A stretch of DNA of 64,000 bases from Oligoflexia bacterium (GCA_016861345.1 BOLD01000007.1:124001-188000); one strand, 5' to 3'. Positions 45,126 to 54,655 are shown, counted from the first letter of the stretch. Made by a program: numbers and translations. The notes: a model not told the origin generated them from the letters alone.

Positions 45126-46625
45126 ATGCGCAGGTTGATTCACTTTGCAATGTTTATTGCCTTAGTCTTCGCTGGGGCTCTTTCACAAGCCGCTGCAGGA
45201 GCCAGGGACTATTTTGCTCGGTTTAAATATGATGCCAAAACAGCTATTGAGACCTTGAAAAAAGCCGAAGGACAGGAGCTGCTCAATTCCGCAGAGGCGA
45301 CAGCTCTTCTTGAAGATCTTGGGTACTGGAAAGAGGTTCGCCAGAGTGGTGTTTTTCATTTAACGACGGATCTTCAGGAGCGAATTGAGGCTCAATATAA
45401 GTATTTATCAAAAGCCTTTCGATACGAAAAAGGTGATACGGTTTGGGTTTCATCCACTGGCCAAATGGATCTGACTTACGGAGTTGGTCGTGTCAATCAC
45501 CGAGCCCAAATTGTGGATCATCTTCGAACGGGTGATACTGACTTTTATGTTGTGGATATCTACACGGACGGTCCAGGGAAAATGCAAAAGCGAGTCGGCA
45601 CTTATTATGATGGCCGTAAGGGTGAGATTATTTATTATGGAGATAATTATCAACTGGAAAAGGCCACTCGTGTTTTTACAAAGACAGAGCTCGATGCCTT
45701 AAATTCCCCTGGAAGTTCTTTGCCTCAAGATAATCAAGGCGAAAAGATTGACTGGGTTAATGATCAAGTTTGGTTGGAAAAACTTGAGAGTTTTAAAGAC
45801 AAAATGGCTCAAAATGGCTTCTCAATTGATTTTCGTGAGAGCCCAGATGTTATTCAGGCCAAGCAGCAAGAATTGATGGTTCAGATATTTAGACATTTTA
45901 AAATGAATCGAAATGCAATGTCACAAAGCGGTCGGGGTCTTGGACTTCGAGCCAGTGGTGGAGGAGTGTGTTTTGATCAAGCTCTGGTATTAACTTACGC
46001 CATTCAAGGAGTGGGACAAACCTTAGGAATTAAAGCTTTCAATTTAAATGGAACAACAGTGAATCCTCAGGGGGGGCATGGTTTTGTTCGCTACGAGTTA
46101 AAAACACTTCTTCAAACACAAAATTTTGACCGTGTTTGGGCCTATGAACATTGGGAGTCTGAATATAAGAAGGCAAAACATATTGAAAAACAAAGCGGAG
46201 TACCTTTGCTCAGTTTAAAGTTAGATTCAGCTCTTGCGATATATCAGGGTGTTGATGTTCGTACTTCGACCTGGACGGGAATTTCAGATCCAGGATGGGC
46301 TGACTATGGAGTTACTCCAGATTTCTTTGCCCGAGTTCCGGTCAATGAGGCCTTAAATCCAATCCCTGTGGACTCAAACCGAGCTGTTCATGGTCTTTCC
46401 TCGCAAAGAAATTTAGTGGATGTGGCTCAGCAAATAAAAGCTCAGGGCCCCATGAACACTTATCGCAAACAGGCTCTCGCTAAAATGGATGAAGCAATGC
46501 GAACTGAAATTCTGAAAGAGTACCAGAATGAGAAAGCGAAGGAAAATTCCACGTCTTTGATGTCCGCAATTTTTAAAGTTATGAATGTGAAAACTCCAAT
46601 TTGTGCAAAAGTGATGGGAATGTAG
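45126..46625 (+). CDS. exported transglutaminase-like cysteine protein
   Basis: From ATG 45126 (GAGGTG upstream; GTG 45120 is less likely) the product has 499 residues with a signal peptide ending near residue 22 (LSQAAA). The central part has a GGGVCFDQALVLTYA helix (Cys 282) followed 36 residues later by GHGFVRYE (His 318). This is the order and spacing of a transglutaminase or papain-like Cys-His core. The third residue (Asp) is not clear; WAYEHWESE follows at about residues 340-348. The next gene starts eight bases later and encodes another exported protein. Family call is tentative. Confidence 0.55.
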   Translation: MRRLIHFAMFIALVFAGALSQAAAGARDYFARFKYDAKTAIETLKKAEGQELLNSAEATALLEDLGYWKEVRQSGVFHLTTDLQERIEAQYKYLSKAFRYEKGDTVWVSSTGQMDLTYGVGRVNHRAQIVDHLRTGDTDFYVVDIYTDGPGKMQKRVGTYYDGRKGEIIYYGDNYQLEKATRVFTKTELDALNSPGSSLPQDNQGEKIDWVNDQVWLEKLESFKDKMAQNGFSIDFRESPDVIQAKQQELMVQIFRHFKMNRNAMSQSGRGLGLRASGGGVCFDQALVLTYAIQGVGQTLGIKAFNLNGTTVNPQGGHGFVRYELKTLLQTQNFDRVWAYEHWESEYKKAKHIEKQSGVPLLSLKLDSALAIYQGVDVRTSTWTGISDPGWADYGVTPDFFARVPVNEALNPIPVDSNRAVHGLSSQRNLVDVAQQIKAQGPMNTYRKQALAKMDEAMRTEILKEYQNEKAKENSTSLMSAIFKVMNVKTPICAKVMGM

Positions 46626-46633
46626 AGGTGAAT

Positions 46634-48226
46634 ATGAAAACGAAAACACTAATTCCAGCGGTTCTTGTGGCTATGTTTGCTGTGAAATCACTTGCTACTA
46701 TTGAACTGAATCAGGTTCCGTCTGTTCAACTCAATGAAGTGGTTCCAGGTTCGGGTGTTCAGGCTGTTGAAGATATTCCTGATAAGTCAAAGTTGAGTAT
46801 TTTTTATAATGATTTGTTGATTCAAGCAGATATGAAAATACCAGGTTGGAATTCAGATCAAACTTTAGTGCCAGATGAAAAAGATATTCTTGATGTGTTT
46901 GGCGTTAGAACAACTGCTAATCCTATGCAGATCCAACCTGAAAATTCGATTTTTTATTCAGGTAAGGGTGTTGGTCGAAGCGGAGTTTGGGAAAAAGAAA
47001 GTGCAGGAGATTATTTTGCGATTGTAAACGGTAAAGTGCTCAAGGGTTTAACGATTAAGGGTTATGGTGGAAATGCAGGAAAAGGTCAGCAGCCTGAAGG
47101 AAGTTTAGATGCGGCCGAAGCTTACCGAGACACTCTGGTGTCGAAGGTTCTCATGGATAAAGGTGTGGATACTTACATTGGCGCATTTACAGTGGTTCGA
47201 CCAACGGTTTCTTCGGGGCCCCAGGCTAACTTTGTCCGTTTAAGTCGGTCATCATTAAGAATGAATGATCTCATTGATCGAAATGGAATTGAGCTTCGAA
47301 AAGTTGTTGATCATCTTCGATTCTTAATCGCTGACGAAGTTGGTAAAGTCATGACTGAACAAGAATTTGCACAGTGGTTGGTTGAAAGAACAGCGATCAC
47401 TTTAGCAGGAAAAGAACATGCACGTGTTAAGGCATCAAATGATAATAAAGATAATTTGGGCATAGGTGAGTTGGTGGATTTTGGAGAGGCGAAATATGAT
47501 CCAATGGGATATAAACCTGGATCAGATTTAACGGGTGGATGGGGTGGTGGCTTGCGACCACACTCTATTGCAGCTGCTAATAACATTGCCAAAGAATATG
47601 GTTTTGCTGGAGATTTTGGAGTGGTTTTTGATCAGGTATATCAAGCAAAGTTTAAAATGCTTGAGGAGAAAGACGCACGTCGAATCTTGATTGATAAAGC
47701 AACCGTCCAAGAAATGAAGGACATCGGCTTAAGTGACTTAACGATCAAGAGAATTCAAAATCTTAAATCTCAACTTCGATTTGGAATTTTAGCTTTGAAA
47801 GATTTAGACACGGTTCCAATGTCTTCTTTAGAGCGAAAGTTGATTCGAAACCGAGCCACAACATCCTTAATGAAAATGGCCAATGGTCATATTTTATCCG
47901 AAGTCTTGATTGAAGAAGTTGGCGGAATGCTAGGGCTTCGTGATGCTATCTCTCGAGCGGTTTTGGCATCCGCGAATGAGAATCTGTTTATTCAAGATAA
48001 GTCAAAATTAGATAAGGCAATTGTTGAGGCAATCAACGAACAGATGACAGTAAAAGGGGCCAATCGTTATCAGCCCCGTTATAACTCTGGTTATGGTGTG
48101 AATGTGGTAGAGTTACTGAGGATGCAGATTTCTAATGAAGTAATGGGACGTAGCTTTGATTTTGTTTACTCAGCGAAGCTAGCTTTGCTCAAGCAGCCTG
48201 CAATACTTTGTCGAAAAGTTTTCTGA
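46634..48226 (+). CDS. exported SelO/kinase-fold-like protein
   Basis: The product has 530 residues from ATG 46634, preceded by GAGGTG, with a signal peptide ending near residue 21. Between residues 137 and 300 the order of motifs recalls the SelO pseudokinase family, which transfers AMP to proteins. TIKGYGG (about 140-146) corresponds to the KGAGR loop, RDTLVSKVLMDKGVDT to the REF..SEAM..LGIPT helix, and KDN (273-274) plus VDFGEA (Asp 282) to the DN..DYG catalytic elements. The similarity is by eye and partial. SelO is normally cytoplasmic or mitochondrial, so an exported version would be unusual. It is co-transcribed with the transglutaminase-like gene. Confidence 0.5.
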   Translation: MKTKTLIPAVLVAMFAVKSLATIELNQVPSVQLNEVVPGSGVQAVEDIPDKSKLSIFYNDLLIQADMKIPGWNSDQTLVPDEKDILDVFGVRTTANPMQIQPENSIFYSGKGVGRSGVWEKESAGDYFAIVNGKVLKGLTIKGYGGNAGKGQQPEGSLDAAEAYRDTLVSKVLMDKGVDTYIGAFTVVRPTVSSGPQANFVRLSRSSLRMNDLIDRNGIELRKVVDHLRFLIADEVGKVMTEQEFAQWLVERTAITLAGKEHARVKASNDNKDNLGIGELVDFGEAKYDPMGYKPGSDLTGGWGGGLRPHSIAAANNIAKEYGFAGDFGVVFDQVYQAKFKMLEEKDARRILIDKATVQEMKDIGLSDLTIKRIQNLKSQLRFGILALKDLDTVPMSSLERKLIRNRATTSLMKMANGHILSEVLIEEVGGMLGLRDAISRAVLASANENLFIQDKSKLDKAIVEAINEQMTVKGANRYQPRYNSGYGVNVVELLRMQISNEVMGRSFDFVYSAKLALLKQPAILCRKVF

Positions 48227-48342
48227 TAAACCGCATAATTTGTATTCTCGAAATGTGACGCTGTTAAGATAAAATTATGATTCGTGATAAGGAGTTCAAC
48301 ACATCCTTATCACATCTTTTGACACTCTAAGGATCATTAAAG

Positions 48343-48377
48343 TGTTTCCGCCCAGGGACCGAGAAGCTTGCTATATC
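48343..48377 (+). promoter_or_regulatory. shared motif TGTYTC-N22-CTATATC, copy 2
   Basis: TGTTTC (48343-48348) is followed after exactly 22 bases by CTATATC (48371-48377). The spacing equals that of the two other copies, though the palindromic right arm is not conserved here. It lies 22 bases before the papain-like protease gene. Confidence 0.4.
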
Positions 48378-48399
48378 AAGGCTTTGCCAAGGTGGTCCT

Positions 48400-50490
48400 A
48401 TGAAAAACGCTCTGTTATTCAGTTTTCTCGTGTTAATGGCAGCACAATCTTTTGCTCAAATGGAATATCGTAAGGGATTATTACCTCCAACGGAAGAACA
48501 CATTCGCAAGATGAAAGAAGAGTTTAGGCAAATTCAATCTGTAGAGCCCAATGAGCTTGGTTTATCACGTATTAATCAAGAACGTCGCAAACACAGATTG
48601 CCTGATTTGCAGCAAAAACCCCGAAAGCATGGAGAAGAAACAATCATTGCTCCAGTTCAAAATGGTGCTACTGGTGGATCAACTTCAACAACAGTGGATA
48701 CTCAAGCAACACTGTTGGCTGTTCCTGGGGTGGTCGATAACTCAACCCTTGCGGCCTTTCCTCCGGTTAACTGGCAGGGGTATTTGGCCTCTTGTGTGGC
48801 ATACAGTTCGGTTTACTATCAGTTAACACACAATATGGCACTTCTGCATGGTCGAAATGTGAAGTCAGGTGATCCTTCTTTGATTTACTCTCCTAAATTC
48901 GTCTACAACATGATTAACGGTGGAGTGGATAACGGAAGCTACGCTTATGACGCCTTCAAAGTGCTTCAATATCACGGAGCTCCGGCATTATCAGATTGGG
49001 CTTATGACTCAAATTATACTCAGTGGCCAACGGATGTGACAACATGGCGAAAAGCGCTCACTCAACGTGTTGGGGCAGTGCAAACCATTGGGTCAATGGA
49101 CACAGCGACAGGGGTTTCAAATCTAAAAGCCGTTCTGAATAACGGATATGTAGTGACCGTAGCGACATGGATTGATTCCTGGTCTTATGGCACAATTCAA
49201 AACGATCCCAACACGACAACCGATGATACTGAGATTGGAAAAGCAATTGTGAAAGCCGTCCTTGGTCAGCAGGGTGGTCATATGATGACGATTGTTGGTT
49301 ATAACGATGAAGTTTGGGTAGATCTGAATGGAAACGGCGTGATTGACGCCGGTGAAAAGGGTGCATTTCGTTTAGCAAACTCTTGGGGAACTGGATGGCA
49401 GGATCGTGGATTTATTTGGGTATCATACGACTCATTTAAGGTAGTGTCGGCTGTTTCCGGTGTGAATAACACAGGTCGAGTCAGATTCTCTCAAGATAAT
49501 TCGACTTATCACTTTATACCGAAGCAAAATTATCAACCTTCACTCGTGGCTGAGATGACAGTGTCTCATTCAAAGCGAAATCAAATTGGACTACGTTTTG
49601 GTAAGGGACCTCTTTCAAGCTCAACGCCTTCATCATATATCACTCCTGGGGCTTTCCGATTTCAAGGTGGTGGTTTAGCATTTGATGGAACAACCTCTGA
49701 AGTTCGATCCATCGTTGCTCTTGATATGTCAGATTTAAAGGGGACAACGTCAGAGGCCGCAGTTTATTCTCTTGAAGTCGGTGACAGTACGTCTGGCTAT
49801 TCTGCCAGTCTTCAAGGTTACAGGATGACAGATGGGTATGGAAATCTTTTATCAGATGCCAATGACTATGTTTATCCATTTTCATTTGATCAGGCGACAA
49901 AGCTAGCCAAGGTCGTTGTTTCAACCAATCCGAATGGTCAAAATCCACCTCTTGCACCATCTGGGTTTACGGTGACACAGAATCCATCGAGTCCATCAAC
50001 TAGTTTAATATTAAAATGGACGGATAACTCTGCAGATGAGTCAGGATTTGTTCTTGAAAGGACAACTGATGGTGTGAACTATTATATGATCGCCACAGTT
50101 GGATCAAGTGTGACTTCGTATACAGTAAATGGATTAGTGGGAAATACGACCTATATGTATCGCTTGCGAGCGGTGAATGGGGGCGGAAACTCTGCACTGA
50201 TTACTGCGCAAGGCCAGACAGCTGGTCCAGATACAATTGTTCCGAAAGTGTCGGTCACAGTTCAAAAGACATCAAAAAACTACACCTTTACAGCGACAGC
50301 TACGGATAATATCGGAATAGTAAAGGTTGAATTTTGGTTAGATGGAAAATTGATCGCAACAGATACTTCAGCAGCGTATACAGCTTCTGTTCGCTTGAGT
50401 TCTGTGACAACAGGAATGCATACAATTGAAGCTCGTGCCTTTGATAAGGCTGGAAATGTGGGAAGGGCATCAGTCGCATTTACGAAGTAA
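48400..50490 (+). CDS. exported papain-like (C1A) cysteine protease with Ig-like modules
   Basis: The 696-residue protein has a signal peptide (to about residue 19) and a linker or propeptide to about 115. The C1A protease domain has Gln 126 and Cys 132 (WQGYLASCVAYSS), His 294 (GGHMMTIVGY) and Asn 327 (LANSWGTGW). A calcium-type loop, DLNGNGVIDAGE (308-319), is inserted between the His and Asn residues. A region of unknown fold (about 380-500), a fibronectin type III domain (about 505-595) and a C-terminal Ig-like domain (about 600-696) follow. The modules suggest surface or substrate attachment. Digesting foreign proteins is a reasonable role for a predator but is inference. Confidence 0.85.
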   Translation: MKNALLFSFLVLMAAQSFAQMEYRKGLLPPTEEHIRKMKEEFRQIQSVEPNELGLSRINQERRKHRLPDLQQKPRKHGEETIIAPVQNGATGGSTSTTVDTQATLLAVPGVVDNSTLAAFPPVNWQGYLASCVAYSSVYYQLTHNMALLHGRNVKSGDPSLIYSPKFVYNMINGGVDNGSYAYDAFKVLQYHGAPALSDWAYDSNYTQWPTDVTTWRKALTQRVGAVQTIGSMDTATGVSNLKAVLNNGYVVTVATWIDSWSYGTIQNDPNTTTDDTEIGKAIVKAVLGQQGGHMMTIVGYNDEVWVDLNGNGVIDAGEKGAFRLANSWGTGWQDRGFIWVSYDSFKVVSAVSGVNNTGRVRFSQDNSTYHFIPKQNYQPSLVAEMTVSHSKRNQIGLRFGKGPLSSSTPSSYITPGAFRFQGGGLAFDGTTSEVRSIVALDMSDLKGTTSEAAVYSLEVGDSTSGYSASLQGYRMTDGYGNLLSDANDYVYPFSFDQATKLAKVVVSTNPNGQNPPLAPSGFTVTQNPSSPSTSLILKWTDNSADESGFVLERTTDGVNYYMIATVGSSVTSYTVNGLVGNTTYMYRLRAVNGGGNSALITAQGQTAGPDTIVPKVSVTVQKTSKNYTFTATATDNIGIVKVEFWLDGKLIATDTSAAYTASVRLSSVTTGMHTIEARAFDKAGNVGRASVAFTK

Positions 50491-50494
50491 AAAT

Positions 50495-52258
50495 CTAGGT
50501 CAGGGGGAGATCAACAGTAAACGTTGTGCCCTGACCTACTTGACTGTCGACACGTATGGTCCCACCGTGGGCTTCGACAATCGATTTGGTAATATAAAGA
50601 CCTAGCCCAAGGCCGCCATGCTTTCCTTCGGGCACAGCTCGTTCAAATCTTGCGAATATGCGTTTTTGATCGGCAGAAGATATGCCAATACCTTGATCAA
50701 TGACTTGAAGGCTGGCCATATTTTCTCCTTTGCTGAGTGAGAGTGTTACTGGTTTTCCATTTCCGTAGCGAATCGCATTTGTGAGTAGATTTGCAACAAC
50801 TTGTTCAATTCGTGATGGATCAAACATCCCTGAAATTTGCTCAGGGATATCAATTTTAAGATCTGACCCCATTTTTTTTAGTGCTTCCCTATGTCTTTCT
50901 CCAATTTCTCGAACGTGATCAGAAAGAGTAATTTCTTTTTTCTCTATTGAAAACTTGGCAACTCGAATCCGAGAGACGTCAAGGAGATCTTCGATCAGCC
51001 TGTCCAGGCGGTCTACTTGGTTCAGGCCGATCTGGCTTTTATGTTGAACTCGATTTTTAATATCTTCTGGGATATGTTTTTCGATAAGCCTTGGAATCAT
51101 CTCAAGACTGAGACGAATCGCAGTTAGTGGAGTTCTCAATTCGTGAGAGGCTATGGAGATAAACTCATCTCTCATGCTGACGGCTTTTTCAACAGAGTTT
51201 CTTGACTTCCAGAGTAGTGCTATTCCAATCAGGGCACCCAACAGAGCGACTCCAAGCATTGAAAATACCAATTTTTTTGTAACACGTAGGGGTTTATAGG
51301 CCTCATCGGCATCAAGTTCAGTGACAATTCCTAAATGCAATTTTTCATCCCATATCCAAGCGCCCACAACGGGAACTCCCCGATAATCGGAATAGGGCAC
51401 GACTTCCACCCCGGAGAATCCCTTCATGGCCAATTGTACGATTCTCGTTAAATCATTCTCTTTTGGGTCGTAAACGCCAACACTCAATATAGAGCTTTCA
51501 CCAAGTTTCATTCTATTGGTGGCAATCAGATAGCTCTCAAATCGAGAGGGAGTAATAAAGCGACCTTCTTTGCTAAATGCATAAGTTTCTCCAGTTGCTC
51601 CAATTCTCCCCAGTCTTAAAATATCGGTAAAATCTCTTTCAGGATTCAGAATAATTGCAAATACGGCGATAATTTTTTGATTAGTATCGCGAACTGGACT
51701 TAAAGATAAAATGACTGGTTGTAGCTTTTCATTAATTTCATCACTGACTGACTGAACAAGAAAGGGCTGACTGATCAGGGTTTTTCCAGACAGAGCTTGA
51801 TTGACCGCCTCGGAGCTCGCCTGGGCAAATTCAGACTTGCCGAGTCTTCCATCATACATTGAGGCAATTTGTTTTCCATCTGGTGCAATTAAAAGCGCCC
51901 CTACATGATCATCCCGATGCATGATGATCCCTAAGAGGTTTCGATATTCTTTTAGTAGTTTTCGTTGAAAATGAGAGTTAGTTTTGTTTTGAATATTAAG
52001 TAACTGAATAGTAATTTTTTGCAATTCTGGTGATTGTGCCCAACCCATGACTTCTGTTTCTACATTTCTTGCCCAAAGGTGAAGACCACCCTGTGCTGTT
52101 TGAATCACAGTTTCAAGACTATTTTTTAAAGTTTTTTGGGTAATCTTTTCGATTTGTTGCATGGACAATATTGTCACAACAGCAACAACTAGTAATATAG
52201 TGAGGAAAATGGAAAAGTCCCATTTTCGGCTTCTGGAGAGGGTTTCCGTCAGTTTCAT
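50495..52258 (-). CDS. membrane sensor histidine kinase
   Basis: The 587-residue protein has a first helix (about 15-33), a long extracytoplasmic sensor of Cache/PDC type to about 325, a second helix (about 333-355), and a HisKA domain with HELRTPLTAIRLSLEM (phospho-acceptor His near 372). The HATPase domain follows with NLLTNAIRYG, DQGIGIS and GGLGLGLYITKSI. No response regulator gene is next to it, so it is an orphan kinase or phosphorelays elsewhere. No HAMP domain is evident. It is convergent with the papain-like protease, with a four-base gap. Confidence 0.9.
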   Translation of the reverse strand: MKLTETLSRSRKWDFSIFLTILLVVAVVTILSMQQIEKITQKTLKNSLETVIQTAQGGLHLWARNVETEVMGWAQSPELQKITIQLLNIQNKTNSHFQRKLLKEYRNLLGIIMHRDDHVGALLIAPDGKQIASMYDGRLGKSEFAQASSEAVNQALSGKTLISQPFLVQSVSDEINEKLQPVILSLSPVRDTNQKIIAVFAIILNPERDFTDILRLGRIGATGETYAFSKEGRFITPSRFESYLIATNRMKLGESSILSVGVYDPKENDLTRIVQLAMKGFSGVEVVPYSDYRGVPVVGAWIWDEKLHLGIVTELDADEAYKPLRVTKKLVFSMLGVALLGALIGIALLWKSRNSVEKAVSMRDEFISIASHELRTPLTAIRLSLEMIPRLIEKHIPEDIKNRVQHKSQIGLNQVDRLDRLIEDLLDVSRIRVAKFSIEKKEITLSDHVREIGERHREALKKMGSDLKIDIPEQISGMFDPSRIEQVVANLLTNAIRYGNGKPVTLSLSKGENMASLQVIDQGIGISSADQKRIFARFERAVPEGKHGGLGLGLYITKSIVEAHGGTIRVDSQVGQGTTFTVDLPLT

Positions 52259-52422
52259 CAGCTGCCAGTGCTAAGTCATTGAGCAGTCTGAGTCAAGAAG
52301 GCTTCGCTTCAGACGGTTAACATTCGCCTATATTTTACTTAATTACCGATTAGTCATATAGAAATTAATGACCGTTGGCATATTTGAAGGGCTTGGATGG
52401 TAGATTTTCCCTGACAACTTTT

Positions 52423-52451
52423 TTGACAGGGAGCTTTGTGGAGGGCTTTAT
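52423..52451 (+). promoter_or_regulatory. candidate promoter of the secreted-protein trio
   Basis: A perfect TTGACA -35 (52423-52428) with a 17-base spacer meets a weak -10 (CTTTAT). It lies about 100 bases before the first gene. Confidence 0.35.
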
Positions 52452-52551
52452 TTCTCTTTCAGGGAAGATCTCGAGAAAAGAAATTGAGAAATACTCGAAG
52501 GAGCTTCTTCTGTGGTAAAACGTTTTCGTTTTAATTTTAAAAGGAGATTTT

Positions 52552-53034
52552 ATGGAATATGGAATGCTGTTATCGTTGATGCTTGCCGCTGCGGTTGTGA
52601 ATCAACCGACAGCCAGTCAAGTTAAGGACATCTGTTCGATGGACGTTGAGGGAAGGGGCATGGTGCTGCAAGAGATTCGAACCTTTGACGTATCAAAAGT
52701 GAATAGTGTGACAAACTTTCAGTTGAGGCTAATTAATCGATATTTAGCCTCGATGCTTGATGAGAAAAAAAGTGAACGTTCACTAGAGGAAATTCAAAAA
52801 ATGCTCAAACCAGGTGGAGAGCTTGAGTATCAAGAAGTTCATTTTAATACGCTGAAATCAAGAATCACGAATGATGTTTATTTTGAGGTGATCTCGTTCC
52901 CAGGTGATAACCCTGTGTCTGACTTTTTTGATCGTACAGGTAAACGTGTTGGTCATAACTCGGATGAGACGATCGGAGTTCTAGACAAAAGTGGTAAAAT
53001 CATTTGGTGTTCTGATTTAGAAAAGAAAAAATAA
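52552..53034 (+). CDS. probable exported protein of unknown function
   Basis: The 160-residue product has a hydrophobic start (MLLSLMLAAAVVNQPTA) that may be a short signal peptide. A strong AAGGAG ribosome site precedes the ATG. The rest is charged, with cysteines near residues 24 and 154. It is the first of three co-directional small exported protein genes with gaps of about 25-30 bases. No family is recognised. Confidence 0.6.
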   Translation: MEYGMLLSLMLAAAVVNQPTASQVKDICSMDVEGRGMVLQEIRTFDVSKVNSVTNFQLRLINRYLASMLDEKKSERSLEEIQKMLKPGGELEYQEVHFNTLKSRITNDVYFEVISFPGDNPVSDFFDRTGKRVGHNSDETIGVLDKSGKIIWCSDLEKKK

Positions 53035-53063
53035 TACAAATCGTTAACTGAAAAGGAAAAAAT

Positions 53064-53495
53064 ATGAAAAATTTAATGATGATTCTTGTTGCAAGTTTAG
53101 TGGCTCTGCCGACAATGGCTGAACAAGGAGCTCCAACGCCTGAAGAAAATTACACCATGTTTTGTGGGACGCGAAAACAATTAGTCGATTTTCTGGTTGC
53201 CAACGGACAAGATGTCAGTCGAATTACAGATGCTGACTTTGTTGAGTTGAATCAAACGCGTAAGCCGGTACTTCGTATCCTTCAAAATGGTCAAAGAGCT
53301 ATTGATCAGATTTTAGATCAGGGAAGTAAGTCTGACACGGGTCCCTTTGGTGCAATTTTAGCTTGCAGTGTGATTGTTGGTGTGAAAACTCAAATTCAAC
53401 AAAATGGATGCGTGGATTTGGCCACAAATAAAATTGTCAGAGACAAGGGTGGAATTGCAGCCTGTGAAGAACTGATGAAGCGAATTCCGCGCTAA
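53064..53495 (+). CDS. small exported protein of unknown function
   Basis: The 143-residue protein has a signal peptide (MKNLMMILVASLVALPTMA). The mature part holds four cysteines (about residues 34, 99, 113, 131) that could form two disulfides. It is the middle gene of the trio, probably co-transcribed with the 52552 gene. No domain is recognised. Confidence 0.65.
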   Translation: MKNLMMILVASLVALPTMAEQGAPTPEENYTMFCGTRKQLVDFLVANGQDVSRITDADFVELNQTRKPVLRILQNGQRAIDQILDQGSKSDTGPFGAILACSVIVGVKTQIQQNGCVDLATNKIVRDKGGIAACEELMKRIPR

Positions 53496-53520
53496 TTTTA
53501 CGAACTCACTTGGAGGTTTT

Positions 53521-54024
53521 ATGAGAGCAATATTCGTTTTAGTCCTCTTAGCTTCAGTACTGGCTCAGGCTCAGTCAAAAACGGCGGCAGCTCCCTGGCC
53601 CTTTCCCGGCGATGAGCGAAAGCCCAAGGCCGGATTTTTGGCCTCAAAAATTGCATCTTGCCAAGCTGATGATCCCTCAGCCATTGGATTTCCTGGTCAT
53701 TCTTATAATGAGGAGACTCCCTATCGGATTCAATCTGTGGATTTGATCACAACGGATGATGCTCATTTGGGACTGCACATGAATCTGACCACGGCAAAAG
53801 GCTTGCAGACATCAATGATGGTTTTCACAAGATTAGCTTCGTCTCAGGGAAATACATCCGTATCTGTTTACCGTGCTCCTAGTTCTGCCCATCATCTTGA
53901 TGAGGTCGTTGTGAAGATGGAAGCCAATCAAGAGGGTACGCAGGCAAAGCTCACGATCAATATTAAAACAAATCAGTGGAAGCAGGCGACAACAACTTAT
54001 CAGTGTCGTCTTTTGAATAAATAG
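53521..54024 (+). CDS. small exported protein of unknown function
   Basis: The 167-residue protein has a signal peptide (MRAIFVLVLLASVLAQAQS) and a beta-rich mature region. Cysteines near residues 48 and 162 probably pair. It starts after a GGAGG ribosome site and is the last gene before a hairpin. No domain is recognised. Confidence 0.65.
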   Translation: MRAIFVLVLLASVLAQAQSKTAAAPWPFPGDERKPKAGFLASKIASCQADDPSAIGFPGHSYNEETPYRIQSVDLITTDDAHLGLHMNLTTAKGLQTSMMVFTRLASSQGNTSVSVYRAPSSAHHLDEVVVKMEANQEGTQAKLTINIKTNQWKQATTTYQCRLLNK

Positions 54025-54038
54025 TTTCGAGATGAAAA

Positions 54039-54058
54039 GAGGGGCTCTATGGCCCCTC
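54039..54058. terminator. hairpin between convergent genes
   Basis: GAGGGGC and GCCCCTC arms close a short loop. On the minus side a short T-run follows (TTTTC), so it could end the minus-strand barrel gene; the plus side lacks a T-run. Confidence 0.5.
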
Positions 54059-54071
54059 AAAGAAAGTTAAA

Positions 54072-54617
54072 TTAAATATTAAACGGAACGCTGATTGAAA
54101 GCACAGTCGTGTTGGATTCATTTGTGCTATCGACAGAAGGGAATCCGTCAGGTTTTACCTTGTTGTATTTTCGAGCAATGCTTTCAAGATTGATAGTAAC
54201 AAAGGGTAGACCACTGTATCCAATACCGATTTTTGTTCCGCCGCTGCCAGTAAATTCTGCACCTGTGATTTTAGCTGAAGAGCTTGCATAGTAAGTTAAA
54301 TATGCACGAACAAGAACGGGGAACTGGTAACCAACAAAGACACCCATATCAGTATCTGTTAAATCAGTGTCAGCAGCTCCATTTGTGCCCTTCGCTTTTA
54401 AGCTAGCGCCATAGTATTCACCACCCATTGAAAATCCTAAGATGGAATAACCAATGCGGGCACCAAATCCTGTACCAGATAAATCGCTTTCTGATGTTGC
54501 AGATTTAAATTTTCCAGTTTCATATCCCAGAAAAGGATCGATGTGAAAAGCGGCCTGAGCCTGAGTGCTGATCACAAGACCAAGCATGACAACAAGTGTT
54601 GATAAAAATTTATTCAT
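54072..54617 (-). CDS. putative outer-membrane beta-barrel protein
   Basis: The 181-residue protein has a signal peptide ending AQAA (about residue 22) and an alternating hydrophobic/polar pattern with Gly- and Tyr-rich strands (FGARIGYSILGFSMGGEYYG, GVFVGYQF). It ends in an aromatic-free SVPFNI, close to the usual barrel C-terminal signature but lacking a terminal Phe. Eight strands would fit the size. A GGAGG ribosome site is present. Its function is unknown. It may share a transcript with the hydrolase upstream (38-base gap). Confidence 0.65.
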   Translation of the reverse strand: MNKFLSTLVVMLGLVISTQAQAAFHIDPFLGYETGKFKSATSESDLSGTGFGARIGYSILGFSMGGEYYGASLKAKGTNGAADTDLTDTDMGVFVGYQFPVLVRAYLTYYASSSAKITGAEFTGSGGTKIGIGYSGLPFVTINLESIARKYNKVKPDGFPSVDSTNESNTTVLSISVPFNI

Positions 54618-54655
54618 GAAACCTCCATGGTTAATTATTTCTAATGCGGACTTTA

